In this document: one piece after another, positions 46,970 to 56,758 of the stretch
Position numbering within the stretch: position 1 is the stretch's first letter
Layout: every line of letters begins with the position of its first letter
Assembly (NCBI RefSeq): GCF_003430825.1
Contig: NZ_CP024047.1
Coordinates: 3,162,001-3,226,000, forward strand
Direction of reading: 5' to 3'
Length of the DNA: 64,000 nucleotides
DNA from: Natrarchaeobaculum sulfurireducens
GTDB lineage: Archaea > Halobacteriota > Halobacteria > Halobacteriales > Natrialbaceae
The notes under the pieces: generated by a model
The model's database searches: none
What the model was told of the DNA's origin: nothing
What the model saw: only the letters and a program-made list of their open reading frames with translations
Position numbers and translations under genes: made by a program

Positions 46970-47935
46970 TCACTCCGCTCGCGGAGCCACCCGCTCTCGA
47001 CCGCGGTCGCACTCGAGTCCGATCGCCCGCTCGTAGTGCTCGAACAGTCGGTCGACGACGACGTCCTTGCTCACCTCCCGGACGGCCGCGCGCCCGTTCG
47101 ATCGTTCGTCACGCTCGAGTACCTCGAGCAGACCATCGACGAGCCCCGCGTCATCGGTGGCGACGACCGAGGGATCGACGCCGGCGAGTCGTGTGCGGAC
47201 GTCGCCGACGTCGAGCGAGACGACCGGGAGGTTGCAAGCGAGTGCTTCTTTGACTGAGGTCGGCGATCCCTCACTGTCGGAAGTGAGCAAGAGCGCGTCG
47301 GCGGCGTTCATGTACGTCGAGACGGCCCCGTGGTCGACGTCGGAAACGACCTGCAGGTTGACTGGGCGGTCGAATAGGTTGTCAACGGTGTTGACAAGCT
47401 CCCTCGCGCGTGGGTAGTTCTTGACGGTCCGTTCGGGCGGATACGGGAAGAGGACGTGGTGTTCGTCGTGAGACCAGCCGACCGCCTCGCGAGCCTGAGA
47501 CTGGGGTTCAGGCTGGAACTTCTCGAGGTCGATCCCGAACGGAAGGACGGTACAGTCACTTCCCAGCGTCCGTTCCATCTCCTCGGTCATCACGACGACC
47601 TCCTCACACAGCGGCGCACACGCCCGCGCGATCGGTCCACCCGGTCCCTGGAGGTCCGTCCCCCAGAGCGTGAGGACGACCGGGAGCCGACGCTGGGCGA
47701 GCGCCATCGGCGCAGTCAGCCCGTAATGGGCGTGAACGAGGTCGTAGTCCTGCCGGGCTTCTCGGACCACCTCGGGGAAAAACTGGAGGTAGTGACGAGC
47801 GCTGCGAGAGGTCCCCGCGGCGACGTGGCCGGGCACCGAAAGCAGCCGCGTAGAGACGCCGCGCTCTTCGAGTGCCTCGAGCTGCTGGGTCAGAAACGGC
47901 GCGTCGGCGTACGTGGTGAGCACGAGGACGTTCAT
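46970..47935 (-). CDS. GT4-family glycosyltransferase
   Basis: Protein of 321 residues starting MNVLVLTTYADAPFLTQQ. The C-terminal Rossmann half contains LEKFQPEPQSQAREAVGW, PPERTVKNYPRARELV and the GT4 signature LLTSDSEGSPTSVKEALACN (the E-x7-E region that binds the sugar-nucleotide). It belongs to retaining GT-B transferases that build surface glycans. It diverges from the two SDR genes downstream, forming a small sugar cluster. Confidence 0.9.
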   Translation of the reverse strand: MNVLVLTTYADAPFLTQQLEALEERGVSTRLLSVPGHVAAGTSRSARHYLQFFPEVVREARQDYDLVHAHYGLTAPMALAQRRLPVVLTLWGTDLQGPGGPIARACAPLCEEVVVMTEEMERTLGSDCTVLPFGIDLEKFQPEPQSQAREAVGWSHDEHHVLFPYPPERTVKNYPRARELVNTVDNLFDRPVNLQVVSDVDHGAVSTYMNAADALLLTSDSEGSPTSVKEALACNLPVVSLDVGDVRTRLAGVDPSVVATDDAGLVDGLLEVLERDERSNGRAAVREVSKDVVVDRLFEHYERAIGLECDRGRERVAPRAE

Positions 47936-48072
47936 TCGGGAGAGCGTGAGCCGGTGACGGCTATTGTTAATTCGCTCGCACAGCCATCCGTTCGAGAGTA
48001 AGGGCAGGCAACAGTCCCCGCCTGCGTGTAGCGTTCGGATTACAAAGCCCGTCCGGCGGGACAGTCGCGACG

Positions 48073-49155
48073 ATGACGACGACACTCGAGGGATCGACAG
48101 TCCTCGTGACGGGCGGCTGTGGCTCGATCGGTTCGAAACTCGTCTCGGAACTGGTCGCACGGGGGCCAGAGCGGATTCGAATCGTCGACAACAGCGAGCA
48201 GCGACTGGCCGCGTTCGTAGGCACCTATACCGACCGAGAGCCGGAGATCGAATCGGTGCTCGCGAACGTCCGGGACAAAGACCAGCTGGCCGTCGCGATG
48301 CGAGACGTCGATATCGTCTTCCACGTCGCGGCGATGAAACACGTCCCGATGGTCGAGGACAACCCCTACGGGGCCGTTCAAACCAATGTTACCGGAACAC
48401 AAAACGTGGTCGAGGCGGCCGCCGACGCCGGCGTCGACCGACTGCTCGGCGTGAGCACGGACAAGGCGGCGAACCCGACGTCGACGATGGGGGCGACGAA
48501 GCTGATCGGCGAGCGAATCGTCTCCTCGTTCGACGCGAACCGGCCGCCCGACGACCTCACGCTCGGCTCGGTTCGCTTTGGCAACGTCGTCGGCACGGAG
48601 GGGTCTGTCGTCCCGCTCTTTTATGAACAGCTCAGATCGGGCGGGCCGCTGACCGTCACGGATCCGTCGATGACGCGATTCGTCATGCGTCCCGAAGACG
48701 CCGCGACGTTCGCCATCGACTCCTGTCTGCGAATGGACGGTGGCGAGGTGTTCGTCAAGAAGATGCCCGCCCTCCGCATCGGCGACCTCGCCGAGGCTAT
48801 GCGCGAGCACTACGCCCCACAGTTCGGGTACGATCCGAGCGCCGTCGGGATCGACCTGGTGGGAGCGAAACCCGGCGAACGGTACCACGAAAAACTCGTC
48901 GCCGAAGACGAACTCCGGTACACCGACGAGCGCGAGGACTACTTCGTCCTCTATCCGCAGTACGACGAACTGGACGTCGACACCGACCTCGAGGGCGAGT
49001 ACACCTCCGAAAACGAACGGCTCTTAGAGCACGACGAGATCGTCGACCTGATCGGGCCGACGATCGGCGACGAGCAACCCACTGGGTCAGAAGAGCCAGC
49101 GGCCAGTACGGCGGGCTCTGATCCGAGCGAACGGGGACGGAACCGAGGGAGATGA
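48073..49155 (+). CDS. SDR-family nucleotide-sugar dehydratase/epimerase (CapD/PglF-like)
   Basis: Protein of 360 residues. NAD-binding TGGCGSIGSKL (about 14-24) is followed by DIVFHVAAMKHVPM and LGVSTDKAANPTSTMGATKL. The Tyr of the usual YxxxK is replaced by Met, as in UDP-GlcNAc 4,6-dehydratases of the PglF/FlaA1 type. The extra C-terminal ~60 residues are acidic and disordered. It overlaps the next gene by ATGA, so the two are probably an operon for one deoxysugar. Confidence 0.92.
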   Translation: MTTTLEGSTVLVTGGCGSIGSKLVSELVARGPERIRIVDNSEQRLAAFVGTYTDREPEIESVLANVRDKDQLAVAMRDVDIVFHVAAMKHVPMVEDNPYGAVQTNVTGTQNVVEAAADAGVDRLLGVSTDKAANPTSTMGATKLIGERIVSSFDANRPPDDLTLGSVRFGNVVGTEGSVVPLFYEQLRSGGPLTVTDPSMTRFVMRPEDAATFAIDSCLRMDGGEVFVKKMPALRIGDLAEAMREHYAPQFGYDPSAVGIDLVGAKPGERYHEKLVAEDELRYTDEREDYFVLYPQYDELDVDTDLEGEYTSENERLLEHDEIVDLIGPTIGDEQPTGSEEPAASTAGSDPSERGRNRGR

Positions 49156-50114
49156 GTGAGTCCGTCGGCGTCCTCGGAGCCTCCGGCTACGTCGGGAGCG
49201 CGGTCGTCTCGACCCTCGAAACCGAAGCCTACGACGTCTACCCGGCTGCTGGCTCGAGCCACGAGACGTATCCGACGGTCGATCTGCGAGACCGTGAGGC
49301 GATCCGCTCGTTCGTCGACGATGTCGGGTGTGTCGTCAACACCGCCGGGCTCGTCGGCGTCAACGCCTGCGAGGCGGACCCCGAAGCCGCCTTCGAGATC
49401 AACGCGATCGGCGCGACAAACGTCGCCTGGGCGTGTGCCCGCCGAGGCGTGCCGCTGGTCCACCTTTCGAGCGTCGCAACGATCGGCGACCCGGAGCGAC
49501 AACCAATCACGGCCGAGCACCCACGCGATCCGACGACGACCTACGGACGGACGAAACTGATCGGTGACCGCGCCGTCCGAACCGCCACCGACGGCCGGAC
49601 GCCCTCGATCACGTACTGTCTCACCAACCCGTACGGTACCCCACCCGATCGAGCGGTCGCTGGCAACTCCGTGGTCGACTTCTTTCTCGAGCGTGCCATC
49701 GCGGGCGAGTCGCTGCCCGTCCACCGGCCCGGCATCCAGGAGCGTGACTTAATCCACGTGACCGACGCGGCCGCCGCAGTTGTCGCGGCCGTCGACGCGG
49801 TGATCGACCCGGACGCCTCACCCGACGCCCGCCAGTACGTCCTCGGTAGCGGCGACGCCTACAGCATCCTCGAAGTCGCCGGACTGGTCGCCGCCGCGTG
49901 TCACGAGACGATCGGCTCGAGCCCCGACGTTGAACTCCGCGAACGGCCGACTCCCGACCAGCCGGTTATTCGGCGCTTCGACATCGACACACGTGAACTC
50001 GAGGCGACGCTGGGTGTCGAGCCGACGACGACGCTCGAGGGGTGGGTCGACGAGGAACTCAGGCACAGACTCGACGAGCGAGAACGCGGTCGAAACGCGG
50101 CGCATTCAAGATAG
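49152..50114 (+). CDS. NAD-dependent sugar epimerase/reductase (RmlD-like)
   Basis: Extended SDR of 320 residues. The N-terminus is GVLGASGYVGSAVV, followed by VVNTAGLVGVNACEADPEAAFEIN, LVHLSSVATIGD and TYGRTKLIGDRAV with the catalytic YxxxK. It resembles dTDP-4-dehydrorhamnose reductase and GDP-fucose synthase-like enzymes. It starts inside the stop of the previous gene (ATGA). Confidence 0.92.
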   Translation: MSESVGVLGASGYVGSAVVSTLETEAYDVYPAAGSSHETYPTVDLRDREAIRSFVDDVGCVVNTAGLVGVNACEADPEAAFEINAIGATNVAWACARRGVPLVHLSSVATIGDPERQPITAEHPRDPTTTYGRTKLIGDRAVRTATDGRTPSITYCLTNPYGTPPDRAVAGNSVVDFFLERAIAGESLPVHRPGIQERDLIHVTDAAAAVVAAVDAVIDPDASPDARQYVLGSGDAYSILEVAGLVAAACHETIGSSPDVELRERPTPDQPVIRRFDIDTRELEATLGVEPTTTLEGWVDEELRHRLDERERGRNAAHSR

Positions 50115-50294
50115 CCACTCGGTTTGCCACGGCGTATCGAACGTCGAAGCCAGGAGCCGAACAGATGCAAGACGGTCGGCCGGTGCGTCGGTCGCTTCGA
50201 CTCGCGGGCTCGAGTGCTGAGCCGTTTCGCGTTTGCAAAAACAGCGTTCGCTCGGAGTGTACGCTCCTCTCGAGATATGGATTCAAAGAGAACA

Positions 50295-50367
50295 CGCCGA
50301 AGCCAGGACTCGAACCTGGGACAACCTCGTTAACAGCGAGGTGCTCTACCATCTGAGCTACTTCGGC
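50295..50367 (-). tRNA. tRNA-Asn (GTT)
   Basis: Minus-strand 73-mer beginning GCCGAAGTAGCTCAGATGG. It has acceptor stem GCCGAAG/CTTCGGC, anticodon stem CCTCG/CGAGG with loop CTGTTAA (anticodon GTT), T-arm CCAGG-TTCGAGT-CCTGG, and G discriminator. There is no intron and CCA is not encoded, consistent with archaea. A TATA-like box (CTATCAAATACA) lies about 20-31 bases upstream. Confidence 0.97.
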
Positions 50368-50462
50368 TCGTTTCCTGATAGCAGGGTGTATTTGATAGGG
50401 CTTTCGTTTTGCCCGCTGCGTGTTCGATACCCTTTCACGCACTGCTCGAGTACGAGTACCCG

Positions 50463-51890
50463 ATGAGCGAGGACGAGGCCGAGTACGACACCGAAGGCGG
50501 ACCGTCGACCGGTACGGCGGACGACGTAGCCGACCGCGATCAGGACCTCGAGCGGGTCATCACCGCGGCTCGCGACCGCGTCGACCCGAGCGACGACGAG
50601 CGCGAGCGACTGCGGACGATCGCCGACCGACTCGTCGACCGCGCCGAGGCCGCAGCGACCGACCTGTGTACCGACGCCGACGTCTTACAGGTCGGCTCGA
50701 GCGCCCGCGGGACGTGGGTCAGCGGCGACCGCGACATCGACGTCTTCGTCCGCTTCCCACCCGACCTCGACCGCGAGACGCTCGCGTCCTACGGCCTCGA
50801 GGTTGGCCACGCCACCGTTCCCGACGGCCACGAAGAGTACGCCGAACACCCCTACGTCAAAGGCGAGGTCGAGGGGTTCGACGTCGACGTCGTCCCCTGT
50901 TTCCGGCTCGAGTCGGCGACCGAGATCCAGTCGGCCGTCGACCGAACACCGTTTCACAACCAGTACTTACTCGATCGGCTCGACGACGACCTCGCCGCCG
51001 ACGTCCGCCTCACGAAAGGCTTCATGAAGGGGATCGGTGCCTACGGCAGCGACCTCCGAACCAGGGGCTTTAGCGGCTACCTCACCGAACTGCTCGTCTG
51101 TGAGTACGGGGGCTTCCGTGGCCTGCTCGAGGCCGCCGCCAACTGGAAGCCGCCGGTCGAACTCGATCCCGAAGACCACGGGCAGGAAACGTTCTCCGAT
51201 CCGCTCGTCGTCATCGACCCGACCGATCCCGAGCGAAACGTCGCCGCCGTCTGCTCGAGCGAGAACGTCGCCCGCCTCCAACACTACGCCCGCCGGTTTC
51301 TCGAGCAGCCACACCCCTCCGTTTTCGATCCACGAGAGCCGGAGCCACTCTCCGAGTCGGCGCTTCTCGACCACCTCGAGCGTCGCGCCACGACGCCGAT
51401 CGCCGTGCGGTTCGACGCACCCGACCTCGTCGATGACCAGCTCTACCCGCAGCTGTATAAGTCGCTGTCGGGGATCACCCAGGGACTCGACGACCGCGGC
51501 TTCGACGTCTTCCGCGGGACGACGTACGCCAACGAGACGGCCGTCGTCTTCGCCGAACTAGCCGTCGCGACCCGTCCCGCCGTCGAACGCCACCAGGGAC
51601 CGCCAGTTGACGTCAAGACACACGCAGAGGGATTCTACAACGCCTACGCAGACGATGACGACACCTACGGCCCGTTCCTCGAGGGGAGCCGGTACGTCGC
51701 CGAACGCGAGCGCCGGTTCACCAGTGCCCGCGAGTTCCTCGAGAGCGACCGGCTCTTCGACGTCGGCCTCGGCGCACACGTCGAGACGGCGCTCGAGGAC
51801 GGCTACGAGGTGTTCGTCGGCACCGAGGTAACGACGCTGCTCGAGGAGTTCGGCGGCGAACTCCGGCGGTACTTCGACCCACGGCCCTGA
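50463..51890 (+). CDS. cca: CCA-adding tRNA nucleotidyltransferase (class I)
   Basis: Adds CCA to tRNA 3' ends without a nucleic-acid template. The 475-residue protein has the archaeal class I signature LQVGSSARGTWVSGDRDIDVFVRF near 77-100 (metal-binding D-x-D), followed by VDVVPCFRL and KGIGAYGSDLRTRGFSGYL. An acidic disordered N-terminus is normal for halophiles. It lies next to a tRNA gene that itself lacks an encoded CCA. Confidence 0.96.
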   Translation: MSEDEAEYDTEGGPSTGTADDVADRDQDLERVITAARDRVDPSDDERERLRTIADRLVDRAEAAATDLCTDADVLQVGSSARGTWVSGDRDIDVFVRFPPDLDRETLASYGLEVGHATVPDGHEEYAEHPYVKGEVEGFDVDVVPCFRLESATEIQSAVDRTPFHNQYLLDRLDDDLAADVRLTKGFMKGIGAYGSDLRTRGFSGYLTELLVCEYGGFRGLLEAAANWKPPVELDPEDHGQETFSDPLVVIDPTDPERNVAAVCSSENVARLQHYARRFLEQPHPSVFDPREPEPLSESALLDHLERRATTPIAVRFDAPDLVDDQLYPQLYKSLSGITQGLDDRGFDVFRGTTYANETAVVFAELAVATRPAVERHQGPPVDVKTHAEGFYNAYADDDDTYGPFLEGSRYVAERERRFTSAREFLESDRLFDVGLGAHVETALEDGYEVFVGTEVTTLLEEFGGELRRYFDPRP

Positions 51891-52013
51891 GCGTGGACTG
51901 TCGGTCTCGTCCGGAAAGCCTGTACCACCACAGTGTGAGTCGGGTCACAACCGGTGGGTTCACCCATGGGAACAGCGGGGGGCAAATCCAAAGAAGAGGT
52001 CCGACCGACAGTA

Positions 52014-53087
52014 TCAGGAACTGAAGTCGGTACAGACCGGGATGCCGACGGTGTTGAACTCGGTCATCGCGTCGAGTTCGTCGGGAACCTCGTGGATGTC
52101 GACCGTCTTTTCGACGAGCGCAGTGGGATCGAGTTTCCCGGTTTCGATCATATCGAGCATCTCGGAGTACCGTGAGGGCTGAAGTCCCAGCGAGCCGACG
52201 AAATCGATCTCCTTGGCGACGAACTCATCGGTCGGTAACGAGACTTCGCCCTGTTCGTCGCTGGTCGTGAGCCCGATCTGGACGTGGCGGCCACCCTTCT
52301 TCAGGGAGTCGACCGCATTTCGACAGGTCGTTTCGATCCCCAGCGCGTCGACTGAGACGTCCGCACCGCCATCGGTGATGTCGTGGACTTCTTTGACCGG
52401 GTCGTCGACGTCACTCGCGTTAACCGTCGCTACGGCACCGAGTTCCTCGGCTCGCTCGAGTTTATCATCCATCAGATCGACCCCGATGACGTTCGCGCCC
52501 AGCGCGTTGGCGATGTGAACCGCCGAGAGGCCGATTCCGCCACAGCCGTGGACGACAACGGCTTCGCCGCGGCCGACGTCACCACGGTGGGCCATCCCGT
52601 GATACGACGTCATGAACCGACAGCCACAGCCGGCAGCCGTTTCGGCGTCGATCGAGTCCGGCAGCGGGACGGCGTTGACGTCCGCGTTCGGGATGTGTAC
52701 CTCCTCGGCGAACGCCCCCGGCGCCTCGTTCATGAATCCGAGTCCGACATGGTTTTCACAGATGTTCTCCCGGCCGTTTCGACAGAGATCACACTTTCCA
52801 CAGGCGAAGTTGAACGGGATCGCGATCTCCTGACCCTCTTCGACGTTTTCGACGTCTTCACCGACGTCGACGACGGTGCCGGTCGGCTCGTGGCCGAGGA
52901 TGTGTGGCGGATCCGGACGGTAGCCGAACCAGTCCCAGTCTCCCTGCCAGCAGTGCCAGTCGCTCCGGCAGACGCCACAACCTTCGACCGTCGCGACGAC
53001 ACCATCGGATTCCGGCTCCGGGCGGTCGACCTCCTGTACCTCGAGCGGTTCTTGAAACTCCTCCAGTACGACGGCTTGCATCGACAT
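52014..53087 (-). CDS. Zinc-dependent alcohol dehydrogenase
   Basis: Medium-chain dehydrogenase/reductase of 357 residues. Catalytic zinc ligands are in GCGVCRSDWH and LGHEPTG, and structural zinc cysteines are CGKCDLCRNGRENIC. The Rossmann motif VHGCGGIGLSAVHIA is followed by VIGVDLMDDK, an acidic residue after beta-2 that suggests NAD. The substrate could be alcohols, polyols or glutathione-independent aldehydes; not determinable. The MSMQ start at 53087 is used. Confidence 0.93.
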   Translation of the reverse strand: MSMQAVVLEEFQEPLEVQEVDRPEPESDGVVATVEGCGVCRSDWHCWQGDWDWFGYRPDPPHILGHEPTGTVVDVGEDVENVEEGQEIAIPFNFACGKCDLCRNGRENICENHVGLGFMNEAPGAFAEEVHIPNADVNAVPLPDSIDAETAAGCGCRFMTSYHGMAHRGDVGRGEAVVVHGCGGIGLSAVHIANALGANVIGVDLMDDKLERAEELGAVATVNASDVDDPVKEVHDITDGGADVSVDALGIETTCRNAVDSLKKGGRHVQIGLTTSDEQGEVSLPTDEFVAKEIDFVGSLGLQPSRYSEMLDMIETGKLDPTALVEKTVDIHEVPDELDAMTEFNTVGIPVCTDFSS

Positions 53088-53351
53088 ACTCACGATGGAA
53101 CGACCGTGCCCGTCATTAACCCACACTATTAATACTGTATTTCCTGCGACGTACGTCAGGACTTCGTGTAGACGACCGACGAAAAAGCGCCACGACGGTC
53201 GACGCCGACACGTCCCAAAATACACCGCAAGAGGTCGATAAGGGCCTATTGACCGTCGGGAACAACGGATCGGTGTTGACGATGGCCTCCCGAGCGCGAG
53301 CCACGTGAAAAACCACGGAGAGGGTGGTCGTCTCCAGTGACCGTCCGGAGG

Positions 53352-54365
53352 TCAGTTCAGGCCGTGTTCCTCGAGGACGTCTTCGATCGTCGCCTCGGCA
53401 CGACTCGAGAGATCGTCGTCCGGTTCGATCGGTTCGCGGCCGTCGAACGTTTCGTGGACCAGCGCGACGCTTTCGGCCAGCACATCGAGACCGTAGCCTC
53501 CCTCGAGGACGAACGCGAGCGCGGCATCGACGTCGTCGGCGAGCGTCCGCAGTCGGTCGGTCATCAGCGCGTAGGCCTCGGTCGTGAGTCGAACGCGCGA
53601 GATGGGGTCGTGGCGATGGGCGTCGAAGCCGGCGCTGATGATGAGGAGGTCGGGGTCATACGCCTCGAGTGCGCCGGCGACCGGTCCGTCGACGATCGCC
53701 AGATACGCCGCGTCGTTCGTCCCGGCTGGCACTGGGACGTTCATCGTCGTTCCCGCCCCCGCACCCTCGCCGGTTTCGTCGAGGTCACCGGTACCCGGGT
53801 AGAGCCCGCGTTCGTGGATCGAGACGAAGAAGACGTCCTCGCGGTCGTAGAAGATGTCCTGTGTGCCGTTGCCGTGGTGGACGTCCCAGTCGACGATCGC
53901 CACGCGATCGACGGCGTAGGCATCGTTCTCGAGGGCTTGCTGGGCGGCGACCGCGACGTTGTTCGCAAAGCAAAATCCCATCGCGTCTTCGGGGACGGCG
54001 TGATGGCCCGGTGGCCGTCCGATCGAAAACGGCGTTTCCCGGCCCGTCGCCCCCTCGAGCGCTTCCTCGACGGCCCAGCAGGCCAGCCCGGCGCTTCGAC
54101 AGACCGCATCCCACGTCTCCTCGACGGCGACCGTATCGGGATCCCAGTTTCCACCACCGTCAGCACAGAACTCCTCGACCGACTCCACGTACTCCCTGTC
54201 GTGAACGCTCGCGATCTCGTCGACTCCCACCGGATCGGGTTCGACGTACTTGATGCCGTGTTTCGTCTTCAGGCGCTCCCGAATCGCCCGTAGCCGGTCC
54301 GGTGCCTCGGGATGGCGCGGACCGGGATCGTGTGCGAGACAATCCTCGCTGTAGCCAAATTGCAT
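53352..54365 (-). CDS. Histone deacetylase family protein
   Basis: HDAC/acetylpolyamine amidohydrolase of 337 residues. Signature residues include IGRPPGHHA, VAIVDWDVHHGNGTQ (Asp/His zinc ligands), and ISAGFDAHRHDP. The gene begins one base after the stop of the histone gene on the same strand, so the two are almost certainly co-transcribed. The likely substrate is an acetylated protein, plausibly the adjacent histone, or acetylpolyamines; neither is proven. Confidence 0.94.
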   Translation of the reverse strand: MQFGYSEDCLAHDPGPRHPEAPDRLRAIRERLKTKHGIKYVEPDPVGVDEIASVHDREYVESVEEFCADGGGNWDPDTVAVEETWDAVCRSAGLACWAVEEALEGATGRETPFSIGRPPGHHAVPEDAMGFCFANNVAVAAQQALENDAYAVDRVAIVDWDVHHGNGTQDIFYDREDVFFVSIHERGLYPGTGDLDETGEGAGAGTTMNVPVPAGTNDAAYLAIVDGPVAGALEAYDPDLLIISAGFDAHRHDPISRVRLTTEAYALMTDRLRTLADDVDAALAFVLEGGYGLDVLAESVALVHETFDGREPIEPDDDLSSRAEATIEDVLEEHGLN

Positions 54366-54366
54366 C

Positions 54367-54798
54367 TCACTCGAACAGCGAGAAGTACGTCTCGATGTCG
54401 TCGTCGGTGATCGTTCGGCGATCGGCGTGATGGGCGAGAATTGCCGCCGCCTTCGCGACGTTGTCCGCATAGTCCTCGAGGATGTCCGCGAGGGCAATGC
54501 GTGCGTCCATCGAGACGCGGTATCGGTCGTCTATTTCGATCCTGGCGATGCGGTCGACCGGCGCGACGGGCAACTCGAGATCGTCTTTATCAACGAGTTG
54601 TTCGACGCCAAAATCCGACGCCATCAGCGTCTTTCGCCCGTCCACGGTGGCCCGTTCGGCGGCGTCGACGGCCAGTTCGCTCCCGTGTTCTTGGATCCGC
54701 GTCGCGAGTTCCTTCGACGCATCGGCACTCACCCGAAGATCGCCCGCGTTCCGCCGGATGATCGTATCTACCGGGGCGAACGGGAGTTCGACGTTCAT
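54367..54798 (-). CDS. Doublet histone
   Basis: A 143-residue protein made of two histone folds in tandem: the first starts ELPFAPVDTIIRRNAGDLRVS and ends TLMASDFGVEQL, the second starts LPVAPVDRIARIEIDDRYRVS and ends RRTITDDDIETYF. Fused histone doublets are typical of haloarchaea. It is very acidic for a histone. In haloarchaea the doublet histone is expressed at low level and may act more as a regulator than as bulk packaging. It is followed by a histone-deacetylase gene. Confidence 0.96.
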   Translation of the reverse strand: MNVELPFAPVDTIIRRNAGDLRVSADASKELATRIQEHGSELAVDAAERATVDGRKTLMASDFGVEQLVDKDDLELPVAPVDRIARIEIDDRYRVSMDARIALADILEDYADNVAKAAAILAHHADRRTITDDDIETYFSLFE

Positions 54799-54937
54799 AT
54801 CATGATAGGCGAAGCTAACTCCCTTAACGCTTTTCCTAGGCGCTCGATGAGGTTGCTCGAGCCATCTAAGACACTGGCGAAACGAGCCATCAACCCACGG
54901 TAGAACGAGAGCGAAGATCGGACCGTAAACGGCGTCG

Positions 54938-56362
54938 TCAGAAGACGTCAGTCGCCTCGAGTCGACCGTCGCGGACGACACCCCGAGCCGTTATCTCTTC
55001 ACCGAGACCGACATCGACGTTCGTCGCGACGCTCATCGTCGTCTCACCGTCGTCTAACACGACGGGATTGCCAGCCTGGACGACGACGCCGGTGAACTCG
55101 AGTTCCTCGCCGTCGGACGGGTCGTCGGTATCCGAAGCCGAATCGGACGCCGTCGGTTCGCCGGTTGTAGACTGCTCGTCGCCGTTGTCCGCGCCGTCGG
55201 CGAACGCCGACAGCCCAGCGCTCGCCCCGTCGTCGTCCGCTCCGGCGTCGCCCGCCGACTCGGACTCGAGCACCGTGATCGTCGACTGCCAGCCCGCCGA
55301 AGCCTCGAGATCGTCCTGCCAACCGTCCTGAATCTCGACATCGCCGAGTGCGACCTCGTCGCCGGGACCGACGTCGACGTCTGCTTTCTCGCCCCAGAGG
55401 GCGACGCGAATGTCGTCGGTCGCATCCTGAACCCGAATGTTTCGGACCTGGCCTTCCGAGCCGTCATCACGGTCGAAGGTGCGTTTCGGATCCGCCGAGC
55501 GAACGACACCCGCGATATCGACCGTCTGGCCGATCTCGACGGTCTCGATGGGTGTGCTTTCGGGGACGTACTCGACGTCCTCGTCGACTTCCTCGACCGT
55601 TCCGCGGTTGCCGACGTGGAGTTCGAGGTTGCCGTCGCGTTCTTTGACGTAGCCGTCGACGACCTCGACGGTCGCATCGGGCTCGAGTTCCGTGGCGAGG
55701 TCGGCCCGTTCGTCCCACAGCGTGACGCGAATGCGTCCCGTCTCGTCGCCGAGAGTGAGATTTGACACCCGTCCTTCGGAGCCGTCGTCGCGGTCGAACG
55801 TTCGGACGGAACCGGTGTCAAGAACTAGCCCGACGAGGTTGACGTTCGAGAGACCAAGCGAGAGGTCCTCGACAGTGTGGGTATCGGAGACGGTGACGTC
55901 GATTTCGGTCTCGTCGTCCGGTTCGACGTCGTCAACGCTCACTTCGACGCCCGAAAAGCCCTCCTTGGGTCGGCCAGCGACCTTGAGCACTTGTCCTTCC
56001 TCGAGTTCGGAGACCGCGGCTTCGGCGTGTTCGTCCCAAAACGCGGCCCGAACCGAACCGGTCTCGTCGGCGACCTCGACGTTGACCACGCGGCCGTCCG
56101 CGTCCTCACCGTCGCGCTCGAACGTCCGTAACTCGCCAATCGAGATCACCTTCGCGACGAACTTCGCTTCCTCCATGCCGGGTTCGATGTCGGCGACGCC
56201 GCCGACCTCGCTCTCGCCGATCTCGTGAGCGACGAGCATCGCCGCCGTCTCTTCGTCCGCGAGTCCGCCCATCTGCTCGACTTTCGCCTCGACGGCCTCG
56301 CGAAACTCCTCGAGGGAGACGTCGGCCTCGAGGTCTTCGTAGACGCCCTCGATGTCGCTCAT
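54938..56362 (-). CDS. Single-stranded DNA-binding protein RPA with multiple OB folds
   Basis: Replication protein A-like protein of 474 residues. It contains three clearly recurring OB folds (about 70-165, 175-265 and 275-365), recognisable by repeats such as GSVRTFDRDDGSEGRVSNLTLGDETG and KRTFDRDDGSEGQVRNIRVQDATD. A low-complexity acidic linker and a fourth short OB-like end (GVVVQAGNPVVLDDGE) follow. It corresponds to haloarchaeal Rpa1/RpaC-type proteins. It starts at the ATG at 56362. It lies upstream of the histone-HDAC pair on the same strand. Confidence 0.93.
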   Translation of the reverse strand: MSDIEGVYEDLEADVSLEEFREAVEAKVEQMGGLADEETAAMLVAHEIGESEVGGVADIEPGMEEAKFVAKVISIGELRTFERDGEDADGRVVNVEVADETGSVRAAFWDEHAEAAVSELEEGQVLKVAGRPKEGFSGVEVSVDDVEPDDETEIDVTVSDTHTVEDLSLGLSNVNLVGLVLDTGSVRTFDRDDGSEGRVSNLTLGDETGRIRVTLWDERADLATELEPDATVEVVDGYVKERDGNLELHVGNRGTVEEVDEDVEYVPESTPIETVEIGQTVDIAGVVRSADPKRTFDRDDGSEGQVRNIRVQDATDDIRVALWGEKADVDVGPGDEVALGDVEIQDGWQDDLEASAGWQSTITVLESESAGDAGADDDGASAGLSAFADGADNGDEQSTTGEPTASDSASDTDDPSDGEELEFTGVVVQAGNPVVLDDGETTMSVATNVDVGLGEEITARGVVRDGRLEATDVF

Positions 56363-56758
56363 ACTATGCTCGTGCATGCATAGCCCGCGCATAAGCGTTG
56401 TCCATTCGCGTCGACAGCCGTTGAGACGAAATGGCGTCTAGCAGGACCGAGACGGCCACAGAGAGAGGGTACAGCGAAGAACAAATCATCGGTTCGATCG
56501 GACTCGAGTGAACGTGCATGCCCGCTTTGGGTCCGGTATCGGATATAAACCTTCGAGTCAATCGACTGTTGAGGCCGCACACGAGCATTCGGGACGGCGG
56601 AACTGTCGTCCGCGGGTCCGAACGCATGGGTACCTATCGACCCTCGAGAACGACCGGCGAAATACCGGTCAACGAAGTGACTCGAGGCGGCCAGTTCGAG
56701 GGTCTCAGCGGGTAGCTTTCGAAAGGGCTTTAATACTTACCCGGCTACGAGTAGATGA
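56363..56758. other. Gene-poor intergenic region before tRNA-Arg
   Basis: A TATA-like GATATAAACC sits near 56541-56550 and could start a short transcript. A 65-codon frame at 56518-56715 (ends GEIPVNEVTRGGQFEGLSG) is possible but unsupported; the only internal ATG (56626) would give 29 codons. The right end holds the tRNA promoter. I see no RNA family or other gene. Confidence 0.4.
56729..56740 (+). promoter_or_regulatory. TATA-like box of tRNA-Arg
   Basis: The sequence TTTAATACTTAC lies about 20-30 bases before the mature 5' end of the tRNA. Confidence 0.55.

Noticed and set aside
45454-47253. A 599-codon open frame covering the MOSC and DsbB genes on the other strand
   Set aside because: Shadow of two recognisable families, no domain of its own.
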